DNA from: CAYGDT01 sp964348745
Lineage (GTDB): Bacteria; Patescibacteriota; Gracilibacteria; Peribacterales; Peribacteraceae
Length of the DNA stretch: 36,030 nucleotides
Direction: 5' to 3'
Assembly: GCA_964348745.1 (NCBI GenBank)
Contig: CAYGDT010000003.1
Span: 1 to 36,030, forward strand
This document shows positions 8,305-15,783 of the stretch, piece by piece (position 1 is the stretch's first letter; the number at the start of each line of letters is the position of its first letter). A program made the position numbers and the translations under genes. The notes under the pieces are model-generated. The model was not told where the DNA came from, searched no databases, and saw nothing but the letters and a program-made list of their open reading frames with translations.

Positions 8305-8988
8305 TTATCGTCTAGCTTTATAGGCTCGGAGAATATTCTTAGCGACTTCTGGAAAATCTGCCATGAATTCCAGAATTCCTCGTGGGTTTTTTTCCTTTTT
8401 TAATTGTACGAAGGCGGCAGTTCCCTGCTCAATGCTTGCACGACTTATTGGTGCACCACCTTCCACAAGTGCCCCAAAGGCTCCACCAAGTGTTTCTGAT
8501 CTTATCATCATATGATTGGGAGCATGGGCGATGATGGTGTTGTCATTCCTGTCTTCACCGGCATCCGGGAAAACAAGTGCCAGCATTCCACGTTCACTAT
8601 GGATGCAAAATGGTTCACGGGGTTTTGCATACTCAGAGCTTTGAGTCTGGTTACAGATATCACCCACAATATCTGGAATCTTAAACGCTGCTTGCAGTGC
8701 TTGCATATGCGGATTCAGCACTCTTTGTGCTTCTGCTCCCCTCTCCGATTCTGTGCAAGCGTGCACGGCAGCATATACATCATGAATGATTCCTTCTCCT
8801 TGGTCACTGGCATTGAGGATTGCAAACACTCTTTGCAACATTGTTGCTCGTATATCATCGGAAGCAGTGTCGATGCGAAATCTCCGCGTTTCCAGGTTCG
8901 TTCCTACTGGCATAACCGATGCGTTCTGTTTTTCGTCTTGTCCCAGCAGAAAGAGTGGGCACTGATTATTGCGTTGGGTGCAGTACAT
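8305..8988 (-). CDS. protein of unknown function (227 aa)
   Basis: Not recognised. The start shows a C-T-Q-R-N-N-Q-C pair in the first 10 residues; the body is soluble with no signal peptide or membrane helix. A central stretch (R-G-M-L-A-L-V-F-P-D-A-G-E-D) looks like a beta strand and turn, and the end is basic (Y-K-A-R-R). It is 36 bp behind another orphan gene on the same strand, so the two probably form an operon. An internal Met at residue 27 is an alternative start. It ends 8 bp from the ftsI stop in convergent orientation. Confidence 0.55.
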   Translation of the reverse strand: MYCTQRNNQCPLFLLGQDEKQNASVMPVGTNLETRRFRIDTASDDIRATMLQRVFAILNASDQGEGIIHDVYAAVHACTESERGAEAQRVLNPHMQALQAAFKIPDIVGDICNQTQSSEYAKPREPFCIHSERGMLALVFPDAGEDRNDNTIIAHAPNHMMIRSETLGGAFGALVEGGAPISRASIEQGTAAFVQLKKEKNPRGILEFMADFPEVAKNILRAYKARR

Positions 8989-9024
8989 GCAAATGTGCGT
9001 AATTTATAGAATATTTTCTACAAA

Positions 9025-9651
9025 TCAATCATCACATGATGCTTGATTTGGATTAAGAGGAGTAAAATCATTGATGCCGAGCTCAGATAATAGTTGTTTG
9101 AGGTATTCCTGCTTTTGAGAAGACATCAGTCCTACAAGAGCCGCCAGAACGAATTCGTCATCTTTATAGCAATTTGGATGAGTAATCAAAGTACCAAAAT
9201 TACCAGCAGGTGATTGTCGATTTGGATGCAGAGGTAATTTAGAGTCGCCTTTCATTAATGATAGTTTGTGTAATGTTTTATCCAGTTTCACACGCAATTC
9301 TTCCATTTGTCTAACGATTTCCGCAAACGAATTTACTTCGGGAGAATTATGCACAAGCTGCATTGTGTCAGCTGCCATTTTTAAATTTTGCAAAGGTTCG
9401 ATCAGATCCTCAGCATCCAATTCCACCCACTCTGCAAGCTCTCCTGCTGTGGAACGTTGCAAGCGGGCACTCGTATCATTTCCTATGGTGCTCGCCACTG
9501 CTTCAGCTATGACTCGCGCTTCATTATCAGTGTATGATTCTCTTCCACACTCCTTTCTGCTCTTCATTCGTGAATAACGAATAGCTTGTGCAAGCATATC
9601 CATGCGCTCCTTCGTAGCATCATCTAATTCTACTGGTGTTTCGGGACTCAT
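9025..9651 (-). CDS. protein of unknown function (208 aa), helical
   Basis: Not recognised. Almost wholly helical and acidic-to-neutral. A likely coiled-coil segment around residues 115-145 (F-A-E-I-V-R-Q-M-E-E-L-R-V-K-L-D-K-T-L) is followed by a Pro/Asn-rich linker and a C-terminal helix bundle. No signal peptide or membrane helix. Probably the first gene of a two-gene unit with the orphan at 8305-8988. Its promoter is leadered: TTGACA (9701-9696) and TATACT (9676-9671) precede the ATG by about 19 nt, unlike most genes in this window. Confidence 0.55.
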   Translation of the reverse strand: MSPETPVELDDATKERMDMLAQAIRYSRMKSRKECGRESYTDNEARVIAEAVASTIGNDTSARLQRSTAGELAEWVELDAEDLIEPLQNLKMAADTMQLVHNSPEVNSFAEIVRQMEELRVKLDKTLHKLSLMKGDSKLPLHPNRQSPAGNFGTLITHPNCYKDDEFVLAALVGLMSSQKQEYLKQLLSELGINDFTPLNPNQASCDD

Positions 9652-9670
9652 ACGAGAAAATGGAAAGGAC

Positions 9671-9701
9671 AGTATATTAATACTCTTCCGTCAAATGTCA
9701 A
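9671..9701 (-). promoter_or_regulatory. promoter of the 9651/8988 orphan gene pair
   Basis: Minus strand: TTGACA at 9701-9696 and TATACT at 9676-9671, spacing 19 nt (17 nt if AATATA is taken as -10). Predicted leader about 12 nt, with no clear Shine-Dalgarno. Confidence 0.5.
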
Positions 9702-9735
9702 CTCTGCAATTCAGATCAGTAGCAGGGCAAAATCC

Positions 9736-11511
9736 CTATTTGACGGTAACGGATTTTGCAAGATTCCTCGGCATATCAGGGTCCTTACCTCTCTTGACCG
9801 CGAGGAAATACGCCAGCACCTGAATGGGGATGATATTCACGATTGCCTGCGCAGCGCCCGCATCGGGTACTTTGATCCACGTATCGAATGCGTCGTTGTT
9901 TTTCGGTGCTATACCAATTGTATGTGCGCCGCGCGCTTTCAGTTCGATCGTGTTATTGATCAGGTCGCGTGTTACTTCGTCGTTGCCGGCAAGTGCGATG
10001 CAGGGTGTCCCCTCCTCTATCATAGCAATCGGACCATGTTTCAACTCGGAGCCTGCAAATCCTTCGGCGTGGATGTACGACACTTCTTGGATCTTGATCG
10101 CGCTCTCGAGCGCCATGGGGTAGTTCCAGCTTTTTCCGATAATAAAAAGGTCGGTGGAATCCTGCAGTTCCTCGGCGACTTCTTCAAGGAATTCCACGTA
10201 CCGCGGGTTTAACATGTCGTTGATCATGGAGGTCGTCTCCATAAGAAGCAGTTTTCCTTCGTGGAGTTTATTTGCCATGGCGTATGCGACAAGTAGCAGC
10301 ACGGCCATTTGTCCCGTGAGCGCCTTCGTGGATGCAACCGCACGTTCGGGGCCTGCATTAATAAGGAGCGTGTAGTCCGCCTCTCGGTCGATGGTGGAAC
10401 CTTCCGCATTGACGATGGCGAGGACTTTCGCCCCTTTGCTCTTGGCAACCTTCATCGCTTCGAGAACGTCTGCGGTCTCGCCGCTTTGAGATACGACGAT
10501 CAGCAGGCTTTCGGGTTTCAGGAAATGGTGGTGGACTTTAAATTCGCCTGCTGAGGTTACGTTGACGTGGTGTCCGGAAACAACCGAGAAGAAGTATTCA
10601 GCAGCCATGCAGGCTTTGTGTGCTGTGCCACACCCGACGAGGTATGTTCCTCTGGCATTTTTAATTGCTTCGGCAACGGTAAGAATCTGCTTCTCATCTT
10701 GGTTCACCGCGCGGGCGATGCTCTCTTTTTGCTCCATAATTTCCTTGAGCATGTAGTGTGCAAACTCTCCTTTCTGCGCTTCTTCTACCGACCACGTTAT
10801 TTCGATCTCGCGCTTCGGGCGCTCCTGTCCGGTCTTCAAATCGGTAAAGAGCACCGAATGACCGTCGGTGACGACCATTTCTCCGTCATCGAGATATTGC
10901 ACTATTTTGGTATGTTCCATGAACGCAGGAATGTCGGATGCAATGAAATATCCATCGTCTTTGGAAACGCCAACGATCAATGGAGATCCTGTGCGCGTGG
11001 CGACCAACACATTACTTTCCAAGTGGAACGCGAGGATGCCGTACCGACCGGTGAACTTGGCACATGCGTTGCGGACTGCCGAAGCGAAATCGTCGGTCAG
11101 TCGCATCTCTTCCTCGATCATGTGCGGGATCACTTCGGTGTCGGTTTCACTTAAAAACGTGTGCCCTCTCTTTATGAGATCGGTGCGCAGCTCGTGATAA
11201 TTTTCGATAATGCCATTATGGACAACGGCGATCGTTCCATCACAGTTCACGTGCGGATGCGCGTTTTGGGGTGTCACGCCTCCGTGCGTTGCCCAGCGCG
11301 TATGTGCAATCGCCAGTCCGCATTCCTCATGGAACCTCTTTTCGTCTACCGTGCTGATTTTGCCAACATCCTTCTCAACCAAAATAGATGAGCCGATCTT
11401 TCGGGCAACCCCCCAAGAATCATATCCGCGGTATTCCAAATTTTTCAGTCCCCGAACAACGAGCTGACCCGCGTCGCTTCTGGAGCCGACGTATCCAAAT
11501 ATTCCACACAT
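9736..11511 (-). CDS. glmS: glutamine--fructose-6-phosphate aminotransferase (isomerizing)
   Basis: Makes glucosamine-6-phosphate from fructose-6-phosphate and glutamine, the first step to UDP-GlcNAc and peptidoglycan. The 591-residue protein begins M-C-G-I-F-G-Y-V-G with the N-terminal nucleophile Cys2 of the class II glutaminase domain (R-W-A-T-H-G, N-G-I-I-E-N). Two SIS domains follow (G-C-G-T-A-H-K and V-S-Q-S-G-E-T-A-D; then I-I-G-K-S-W-N-Y-P and E-L-K-H-G-P), and the protein ends D-M-P-R-N-L-A-K-S-V-T-V-K, close to the family's usual C-terminus. It is divergent from rpsT with separate consensus promoters. No glmS ribozyme is possible in the short leader. Confidence 0.97.
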   Translation of the reverse strand: MCGIFGYVGSRSDAGQLVVRGLKNLEYRGYDSWGVARKIGSSILVEKDVGKISTVDEKRFHEECGLAIAHTRWATHGGVTPQNAHPHVNCDGTIAVVHNGIIENYHELRTDLIKRGHTFLSETDTEVIPHMIEEEMRLTDDFASAVRNACAKFTGRYGILAFHLESNVLVATRTGSPLIVGVSKDDGYFIASDIPAFMEHTKIVQYLDDGEMVVTDGHSVLFTDLKTGQERPKREIEITWSVEEAQKGEFAHYMLKEIMEQKESIARAVNQDEKQILTVAEAIKNARGTYLVGCGTAHKACMAAEYFFSVVSGHHVNVTSAGEFKVHHHFLKPESLLIVVSQSGETADVLEAMKVAKSKGAKVLAIVNAEGSTIDREADYTLLINAGPERAVASTKALTGQMAVLLLVAYAMANKLHEGKLLLMETTSMINDMLNPRYVEFLEEVAEELQDSTDLFIIGKSWNYPMALESAIKIQEVSYIHAEGFAGSELKHGPIAMIEEGTPCIALAGNDEVTRDLINNTIELKARGAHTIGIAPKNNDAFDTWIKVPDAGAAQAIVNIIPIQVLAYFLAVKRGKDPDMPRNLAKSVTVK

Positions 11512-11529
11512 TGGCTTAACTGTGCGAAA

Positions 11530-11557
11530 ATTCTACGCTGAATTCGCTGGAAGTCAA
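11530..11557 (-). promoter_or_regulatory. glmS promoter
   Basis: Minus strand: TTGACT (11557-11552), 16-nt spacer, TAGAAT (11535-11530), 18 nt before the ATG. Predicted leader about 12 nt, without a Shine-Dalgarno. Confidence 0.55.
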
Positions 11558-11589
11558 TCGAGGACAATCAAGACTAATGAGACATTCTC

Positions 11590-11618
11590 TTGACCACCAC
11601 CATAAGCTTCTTTATGCT
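11590..11618 (+). promoter_or_regulatory. rpsT promoter
   Basis: TTGACC (11590-11595), 17-nt spacer, TATGCT (11613-11618), then 9 nt to the ATG at 11628. The predicted leader is 2-3 nt. It excludes a start at the upstream in-frame ATG at 11577. Confidence 0.6.
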
Positions 11619-11627
11619 TTGCACGCA

Positions 11628-11888
11628 ATGCCACTCATTAAGTCCGCCATCAAACGTATGCGCCAGAATTCTGTGCGCAGAGATCGTCGTAAGCCGGCGA
11701 AAACATTGATGAAGACCATGATTAGAAAAATGGAGGATGCTGCAAACGAGGGAAAGAAGGAGGAACTTCTTAAACTCCTTCCGGAGACGTACAAAGCGAT
11801 CGACATGGCGAACAAGCTCAATATCATCCATCGCAATACTGCAGCGAGAAGAAAGTCGAATATGGCGAAGCTGACTGCCGTTTCTTAA
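11628..11888 (+). CDS. rpsT: 30S ribosomal protein S20
   Basis: Primary 16S rRNA-binding protein of the small subunit. The 86-residue product is strongly basic and helical, with the family pattern K-S-A-I-K-R-M-R-Q-N near the N-terminus, K-T-x-x-K-T-M in the middle, and a C-terminal A-I-D-M-A-N-K-L-N-I-I-H-R-N-T-A-A-R-R-K-S. Length is normal. Start chosen at M-P-L-I-K-S because the promoter hexamers lie upstream of it and downstream of an earlier ATG. It is followed after 8 bp by ruvX. Confidence 0.93.
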   Translation: MPLIKSAIKRMRQNSVRRDRRKPAKTLMKTMIRKMEDAANEGKKEELLKLLPETYKAIDMANKLNIIHRNTAARRKSNMAKLTAVS

Positions 11889-11896
11889 GTAATTCT

Positions 11897-12262
11897 ATGC
11901 ACTATCTTGGTGTCGATGTCGGCATGCGCCGTTCAGGTTTTGCGTACGCCGATTCTCAGAATGATATCCTGTTTTCTCTAGAGACCTTTTCACATACTTC
12001 GCAGGAAGAACTTGCCGAGCACATTGCGATGCTGGTTTCCGATCGAGCCATCGATGTTGTGGTCTTGGGGAATCCACTGCTCCCTTCCGGAATTCCTGGT
12101 AAACAGTCCAGAGCAGTGCAAGCTCTTGCATCGCTTCTAGAATCGAAGGGAATTCGCTCGCAATTGCTCGATGAACGCTACTCAACGGCACCAAACAGTG
12201 ATTTTGACCCCGATGCTGCTTCTGCATGCGAAATTCTGGGCGTAGTTCTCCAAAGAAAATAG
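11897..12262 (+). CDS. ruvX: RuvX/YqgF-family pre-16S rRNA nuclease
   Basis: RNase H-like fold nuclease; the family trims the 5' end of 16S rRNA and was earlier called a Holliday-junction resolvase. The 121-residue protein shows L-G-V-D-V-G with the first catalytic Asp, V-V-V-L-G-N-P, L-L-D-E-R-Y-S-T and D-P-D-A-A-S-A-C-E-I-L, the four family blocks. It is slightly shorter than the usual 130-140 residues. It lies 8 bp after rpsT and is probably co-transcribed; no Shine-Dalgarno is present. Confidence 0.9.
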   Translation: MHYLGVDVGMRRSGFAYADSQNDILFSLETFSHTSQEELAEHIAMLVSDRAIDVVVLGNPLLPSGIPGKQSRAVQALASLLESKGIRSQLLDERYSTAPNSDFDPDAASACEILGVVLQRK

Positions 12263-12274
12263 ATTCCGGCATTG

Positions 12275-12340
12275 TTGACAATTACAAAAAATGCTTTAAA
12301 ATTAACTCCTTTCGCGCTCATTTAGATACTTCGTTATACT
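12275..12340 (+). promoter_or_regulatory. promoter region of the sigma4/HARE regulator
   Basis: TTGACA (12275-12280), 16-nt spacer and TAAAAT (12297-12302) form a good promoter. A second -10 candidate TATACT lies at 12335-12340. Either gives an untranslated leader of more than 100 nt, the opposite of the leaderless genes around it. The leader contains an 11-codon mini-ORF (12386-12421) that may be fortuitous. Confidence 0.5.
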
Positions 12341-12454
12341 AAAGACTAAAGTGCAATAAGCACGATAAGTCGTCTACCCAAACCTATGAGACATCTTTCA
12401 TCTCTGTCAACATTATGGTAAAACGAGGGTTGTTCTATTTCTTCAGAAAATATT

Positions 12455-13552
12455 ATGCCTGATTCCGCTACCGCCACCGCTCAAAAATCTTCCGGTTCAC
12501 AGATCCATCTCGATCTGCAGCAGCTGCTCGACAGCCTCTTTATGGTTCTGACGGACAAGGAGTCTATGGTTATCCAAAAACGCTTCGCATTGAAGGGAGA
12601 ACAAAAGCAGACTCTTGAAATGATTGGTAAACATTTTAATGTTACTCGCGAGCGCATTCGGCAGATCGAGAGCATTGCACTTTCGAAACTCAAGCGCACA
12701 GTGCGCACCACACGTCTCGACGAGGTCAATGCGTTGGCGAAAGATATCCTACGACTTCATGGTGGTGTGTTGCGTGAGGACGGGCTCGTATCCGATTGCC
12801 TACGGCATATTGCAGGTGCCAGCGAGATAGACGGAGCGGTTTTGCGGCTGAGTTTCTCTATTGATTCTGACATGGTTGCAGGCAACCGTGCCCAAACATT
12901 CATTCCTTTCTGGAGGATCGAGAGTCTTGCACTTGATGATATTTCAACCATTGTGAACAATATTGTTAAAATCTTAAAGAAGAGAAAGAACTGTATGCAA
13001 TCGGATGAAATCGTTTCGGCTATTCAGGCATTGAATCTCTTTGACGGTAGAGTTCCCAGCAAGGAACTTATTTCAAGTTGTCTGGAGATCGATGAGCGTC
13101 TTCGCCATATTTCCGAAGGGTGGGGGCTAACCGAGTGGCGTTTTGTCCGTCCGAGAAGCATTCGTGACAAGGTGGAAATCATTCTCCGCAAAACCGGCGA
13201 GCCACTCCACTTTATGGACATCGCCAACCGCATAAAAGCTGCACAATTTGATCACAAGAACGTAACGGTTCAAGCAGTGCATAACGAACTCATCCGTTAT
13301 CCGCAGTTCGTATTGGTAGGAAGAGGACTGTATGCGCTTAAGGAGTGGGGCTACGAGCCCGGTACGGTTGCGGACGTCATCGAAAAGATTCTGATTGAAA
13401 AGGGACCCTTGAGTAAAAAAGAAATCATCATCGAAGTTGCCAAGCAGCGTACAGTGAAGGTTGGCACAATTAGTTTGAATCTTCAAAAGATGCCGTACTT
13501 TAAGCGTGTTGGACGAGCAGTGTATGCTTTTGACTCGGAAGCGAAGAAGTAA
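12455..13552 (+). CDS. sigma-70 region 4 / HARE-HTH fusion protein, putative transcription regulator
   Basis: A 365-residue protein with an unusual order of DNA-binding domains. Residues about 30-82 are a sigma-70 region 4: L-T-D-K-E-S-M-V-I-Q-K-R-F, then the helix-turn-helix with V-T-R-E-R-I-R-Q-I-E-S-I-A, which normally reads the -35 element. No region 1, 2 or 3 is present, so it cannot melt a promoter alone. A middle winged-helix-like part (about 166-235) is followed by a HARE-HTH domain (about 236-300: P-L-H-F-M-D-I-A-N-R-I), the domain shared with RNA polymerase delta subunit and eukaryotic chromatin proteins. A second winged-helix (about 306-362: P-L-S-K-K-E-I) ends the protein. It may act as an RNA polymerase accessory factor. 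Confidence 0.8.
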   Translation: MPDSATATAQKSSGSQIHLDLQQLLDSLFMVLTDKESMVIQKRFALKGEQKQTLEMIGKHFNVTRERIRQIESIALSKLKRTVRTTRLDEVNALAKDILRLHGGVLREDGLVSDCLRHIAGASEIDGAVLRLSFSIDSDMVAGNRAQTFIPFWRIESLALDDISTIVNNIVKILKKRKNCMQSDEIVSAIQALNLFDGRVPSKELISSCLEIDERLRHISEGWGLTEWRFVRPRSIRDKVEIILRKTGEPLHFMDIANRIKAAQFDHKNVTVQAVHNELIRYPQFVLVGRGLYALKEWGYEPGTVADVIEKILIEKGPLSKKEIIIEVAKQRTVKVGTISLNLQKMPYFKRVGRAVYAFDSEAKK

Positions 13553-13608
13553 TTTTGGCTTTGCGCAGCGTGGCAATTACGAATTGAATTTGCACTTCCC
13601 GTATACCA

Positions 13609-14418
13609 ATGCGACCTCTTATAGCTTTTGTAGCACTCGTAGCTCTTTGTAGCTGTTCGCAGCAGGTTCTCCCGCCGTTACCCGAGGGTGAACAAACCGT
13701 TACAGGAATACTGTTATCTGCACCTCTTTCTGCCGTCCGTCGTGGGTCGCACTTTATCGAACAAGACGGTGTGAACGTGTATTACGCGGAGAGTTCCCTT
13801 ATTAATCTACGCGACTACGAAGGCAAGAGAGTAACGCTGCGTGGATTTCTCGAGCACAACACCGATACAGATGATCTCTCCGTCCTCGTTGCACACTCCG
13901 TAGTGGATGTGGAGGAAACTACTCAAGAGTACACACTGAGCGAAATTTCTGTACTCGTCACAGTTCCTATCCAATGGAAGATGGTAAAGCGTGAGGGATT
14001 GTTTCAGTTTCGCCCCGAAGGCGACGAAGATCCCCTCCTGACTATTTGGCAGAGTGAAGGTACGGAGCTCCCCGATGGTGGGGTGCCGATCGTTGTCGAT
14101 GCGACACGGGCAACGCGGTTGATTGATGATCTTTCAGGAACGCAGATTGTCGCCATAAAACGCAGTGATTCCATCATGCAATTGCGATTCAGTCCGGGGA
14201 AGCGCACAAATGCTGATCGGTTGCTCGAGAATTTCATCGATGTACTTAAATCTGTGCATCTCGTTGGCAGCTCATCGAGTAGTTCTGCACTTCCGCAGTC
14301 CGGTAGCGGTGCGCTCGGAAACCCCTGCGGCGGTTCTGCCGGTGTCCTCTGTCCGGCAGGTTCCTTCTGCGATATTCAGGATTTTCAGGAGAATATAGGA
14401 CACTGTAGGACATTGTGA
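13609..14418 (+). CDS. secreted lipoprotein with cysteine-rich C-terminus, unknown
   Basis: 269 residues. The N-terminus is a lipoprotein signal (M-R-P-L-I-A-F-V-A-L-V-A-L-C-S-C) with Cys14 or Cys16 as lipidation site. Residues 30-110 look like a small beta domain with G-x-R-V-T-L-R-G-F-L, reminiscent of OB-like folds. A second alpha/beta part reaches about 225, then a Ser-rich linker, and a final module with four cysteines (N-P-C-G-G, L-C-P-A-G, F-C-D, H-C-R). No family name can be given. The DUF4215 protein that follows is also exported and cysteine-rich. The TATACC 1 nt before the ATG is too close to be its promoter. Confidence 0.65.
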   Translation: MRPLIAFVALVALCSCSQQVLPPLPEGEQTVTGILLSAPLSAVRRGSHFIEQDGVNVYYAESSLINLRDYEGKRVTLRGFLEHNTDTDDLSVLVAHSVVDVEETTQEYTLSEISVLVTVPIQWKMVKREGLFQFRPEGDEDPLLTIWQSEGTELPDGGVPIVVDATRATRLIDDLSGTQIVAIKRSDSIMQLRFSPGKRTNADRLLENFIDVLKSVHLVGSSSSSSALPQSGSGALGNPCGGSAGVLCPAGSFCDIQDFQENIGHCRTL

Positions 14419-14456
14419 TTGGTGATTGGTGATTAGTGATTGGTGATTAGTGATTT
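14415..14456 (+). repeat. heptanucleotide tandem repeat, six copies
   Basis: Six tandem units of GTGATTR with the last base varying. It starts in the last codon of the lipoprotein gene and fills part of the gap before the DUF4215 gene. Confidence 0.85.
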
Positions 14457-14541
14457 GGTAAAGAGGTACTCGTTGATTCCCATCTCACCTGCAATTTCCA
14501 AATTTCAGCAAGGGAGGAGTATTTGGAGTACCCGCAATATT

Positions 14542-14550
14542 TGCTATGAT
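14542..14550 (+). promoter_or_regulatory. extended -10 promoter of the DUF4215 gene
   Basis: TGC-TATGAT followed by 8 nt and ATG at 14559; the predicted leader is 1-2 nt. Confidence 0.5.
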
Positions 14551-14558
14551 TCCGTCAT

Positions 14559-15206
14559 ATGGCGTTTTCATCACGCATGCGCTGGGCTGTAGGATTTCTT
14601 CTTTTTGCCGGTATTGTCGCAACAGTCGTACTGCAGAGCGACTTCGTCGTTTCGCGTGCTTCACTCATAGCTCAGAGCATTCCGACTGGTCAGCAAATGA
14701 TATGCGGTGATGGGATCGTCCAAGATGGAGAGCAGTGCGACGATGGTTCGCAGAATAGAAACGTCTCGGGAGCGCGTTGCAGAGCAGACTGTACTTCGGC
14801 TCGCTGCGGCGACGGCGTGCTGGATTCCTCGGAAATTTGCGATGATGGGAACCAATCAAACGGAGACGGCTGCGATTTCTTCTGCAATATTGAAGCAGGC
14901 GACCCCGGTATTACCGTGATCGGTTCACCGACGAATACGGATGACGTTATCAATATCAGCTTCCCTGCTCTCCCCGGAGTATTGCAGCCTCACGTGCCTG
15001 CAAACGTTCCGTCGGTCTATCAACAGCCGCCCGTTTTGCCGACACTTCCAAATATCCAGTCTCTCCCCATGCAGATCCCCTTGGCGCAGTTTCAGCCTCT
15101 TATTGAGTCGCACGGTCCCGCCGGTAAAACAGGCCCTGCTGCAGTAGCGATTATTGGGGCTGGCATAGCCGGTGGTGTGGGATGGATTCGAAAGAGGGGG
15201 AGGTAG
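14559..15206 (+). CDS. surface protein with two DUF4215 cysteine-rich repeats and C-terminal anchor
   Basis: 215 residues. An N-terminal hydrophobic segment (about 9-27) serves as signal or anchor. Two DUF4215 (Myxococcus-type) repeats follow: C-G-D-G-I-V-Q-D-G-E-Q-C-D-D-G (from Cys49) and C-G-D-G-V-L-D-S-S-E-I-C-D-D-G-N (from Cys83). Then comes a Pro-rich linker (about 130-185). The end, K-T-G-P, a hydrophobic helix (A-A-V-A-I-I-G-A-G-I-A-G-G-V-G) and R-K-R-G-R, has the layout of a cell-wall sorting signal, although the motif is K-T-G-P and not LPxTG. DUF4215 repeats are extracellular and their ligands are unknown. Confidence 0.75.
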   Translation: MAFSSRMRWAVGFLLFAGIVATVVLQSDFVVSRASLIAQSIPTGQQMICGDGIVQDGEQCDDGSQNRNVSGARCRADCTSARCGDGVLDSSEICDDGNQSNGDGCDFFCNIEAGDPGITVIGSPTNTDDVINISFPALPGVLQPHVPANVPSVYQQPPVLPTLPNIQSLPMQIPLAQFQPLIESHGPAGKTGPAAVAIIGAGIAGGVGWIRKRGR

Positions 15207-15211
15207 GGTTG

Positions 15212-15232
15212 AGTTCTTAGTTCTTAGTTCCT
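15212..15232 (+). repeat. heptanucleotide tandem repeat, three copies
   Basis: Three tandem units of AGTTCTT (last copy AGTTCCT) directly after the DUF4215 gene. Confidence 0.75.
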
Positions 15233-15321
15233 AGTGGTGATGATTCGATGCATTTTTTATATATATTTATCATTTGCAACCAAAGGTGTACGTCGTGCAA
15301 TACTATCTGCTTGCATTGTAG

Positions 15322-15337
15322 GTGTACAGGTGTACAC
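15322..15337 (+). promoter_or_regulatory. perfect GTGTAC-N4-GTACAC palindrome, putative operator
   Basis: GTGTAC-AGGT-GTACAC, a perfect 6-4-6 inverted repeat, 15 bp after a -10-like TACTAT. It has the same half-sites as three sites upstream of recA, so one regulator probably binds both loci. Confidence 0.6.
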
Positions 15338-15484
15338 TCACATCCGCCATCAGCCTTCGCTCCTCGATCTTTCTTGCTTTCCTATTACTTGTAGCTCTCT
15401 GTGCTTCACGTCAGAAGCTACGGCCGACAGGTCAGCCTTCGCTCTTTGTTATTGTTTATTCACTGCACTACTACGATTCATTTT

Positions 15485-15526
15485 CAATTCTCAATTCTCC
15501 ATTCTCCATTCTCCATTCGCCATTCT
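15485..15526 (+). repeat. heptanucleotide tandem repeat, six copies
   Basis: Units CAATTCT (2), CCATTCT (3) and CCATTCG (1) in strict 7-bp register, ending 3 nt before the ATG at 15530. Confidence 0.85.
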
Positions 15527-15529
15527 CTT

Positions 15530-15772
15530 ATGCATTCTCTACCTCCAACGCCGGCCCGTGTATTTTCTCGCTCCGTTGTTATCGATTGCAGCAGGAATGC
15601 ACTGCAGAAACGCTTCGATCCCCGCTCGCTCCTGCAGTGGGTCCAAAGCTTTCCCTCTCGCGACGATGTCCATGTCTACCTTGGCAATGTCGCATTCAAC
15701 GGACAACGCGGCCTCATGCGTCAGCTACAGGCTATGGGATGCACGGTTACGTGCAGGCAGTACCAAAGCTAA
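15530..15772 (+). CDS. short NYN/LabA-like protein, possibly truncated
   Basis: 80 residues. The segment S-V-V-I-D-C-S-R-N-A-L (from about residue 14), then R-S-L-L-Q-W-V, V-H-V-Y-L-G-N-V-A-F-N and L-M-R-Q-L-Q-A-M-G-C-T-V resembles the strand-helix pattern at the start of NYN/PIN-like nuclease domains, with Asp18 in the position of the first metal-binding Asp. A full NYN domain has 140-180 residues, so either this is a minimal relative or a remnant that lost its C-terminal half. The start is the first Met after the heptad repeat. A GTGTAC palindrome upstream hints at shared control with recA. Both the family call and the coding status are tentative. Confidence 0.4.
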   Translation: MHSLPPTPARVFSRSVVIDCSRNALQKRFDPRSLLQWVQSFPSRDDVHVYLGNVAFNGQRGLMRQLQAMGCTVTCRQYQS

Positions 15773-15783
15773 ACTTCCATAAT

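Larger units (their letters stand above)
15207..15529 (+). other. 323-bp stretch without a convincing gene
   Basis: Contains a 7-bp repeat (15212-15232), an AT-rich block, a -10-like TACTAT (15301-15306), a GTGTAC half-site at 15286-15291, a complete palindrome at 15322-15337, and the heptad repeat 15485-15526 that runs up to the next ATG. Open frames crossing it have no recognisable protein features and are interrupted by the repeats. Confidence 0.6.

Noticed and set aside
8512..9009. 165-codon plus-strand frame
   Set aside because: Antisense to the orphan at 8305-8988, which has better codon character and a same-strand neighbour; it has no motifs of its own.
12386..12421. 11-codon leader peptide before the sigma4/HARE gene
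   Set aside because: No terminator/antiterminator pair is visible and there is no run of regulatory codons; probably chance.
15485..15526. CRISPR-like array
   Set aside because: Repeat units are 7 bp and directly adjacent with no spacers, and no cas genes are present.
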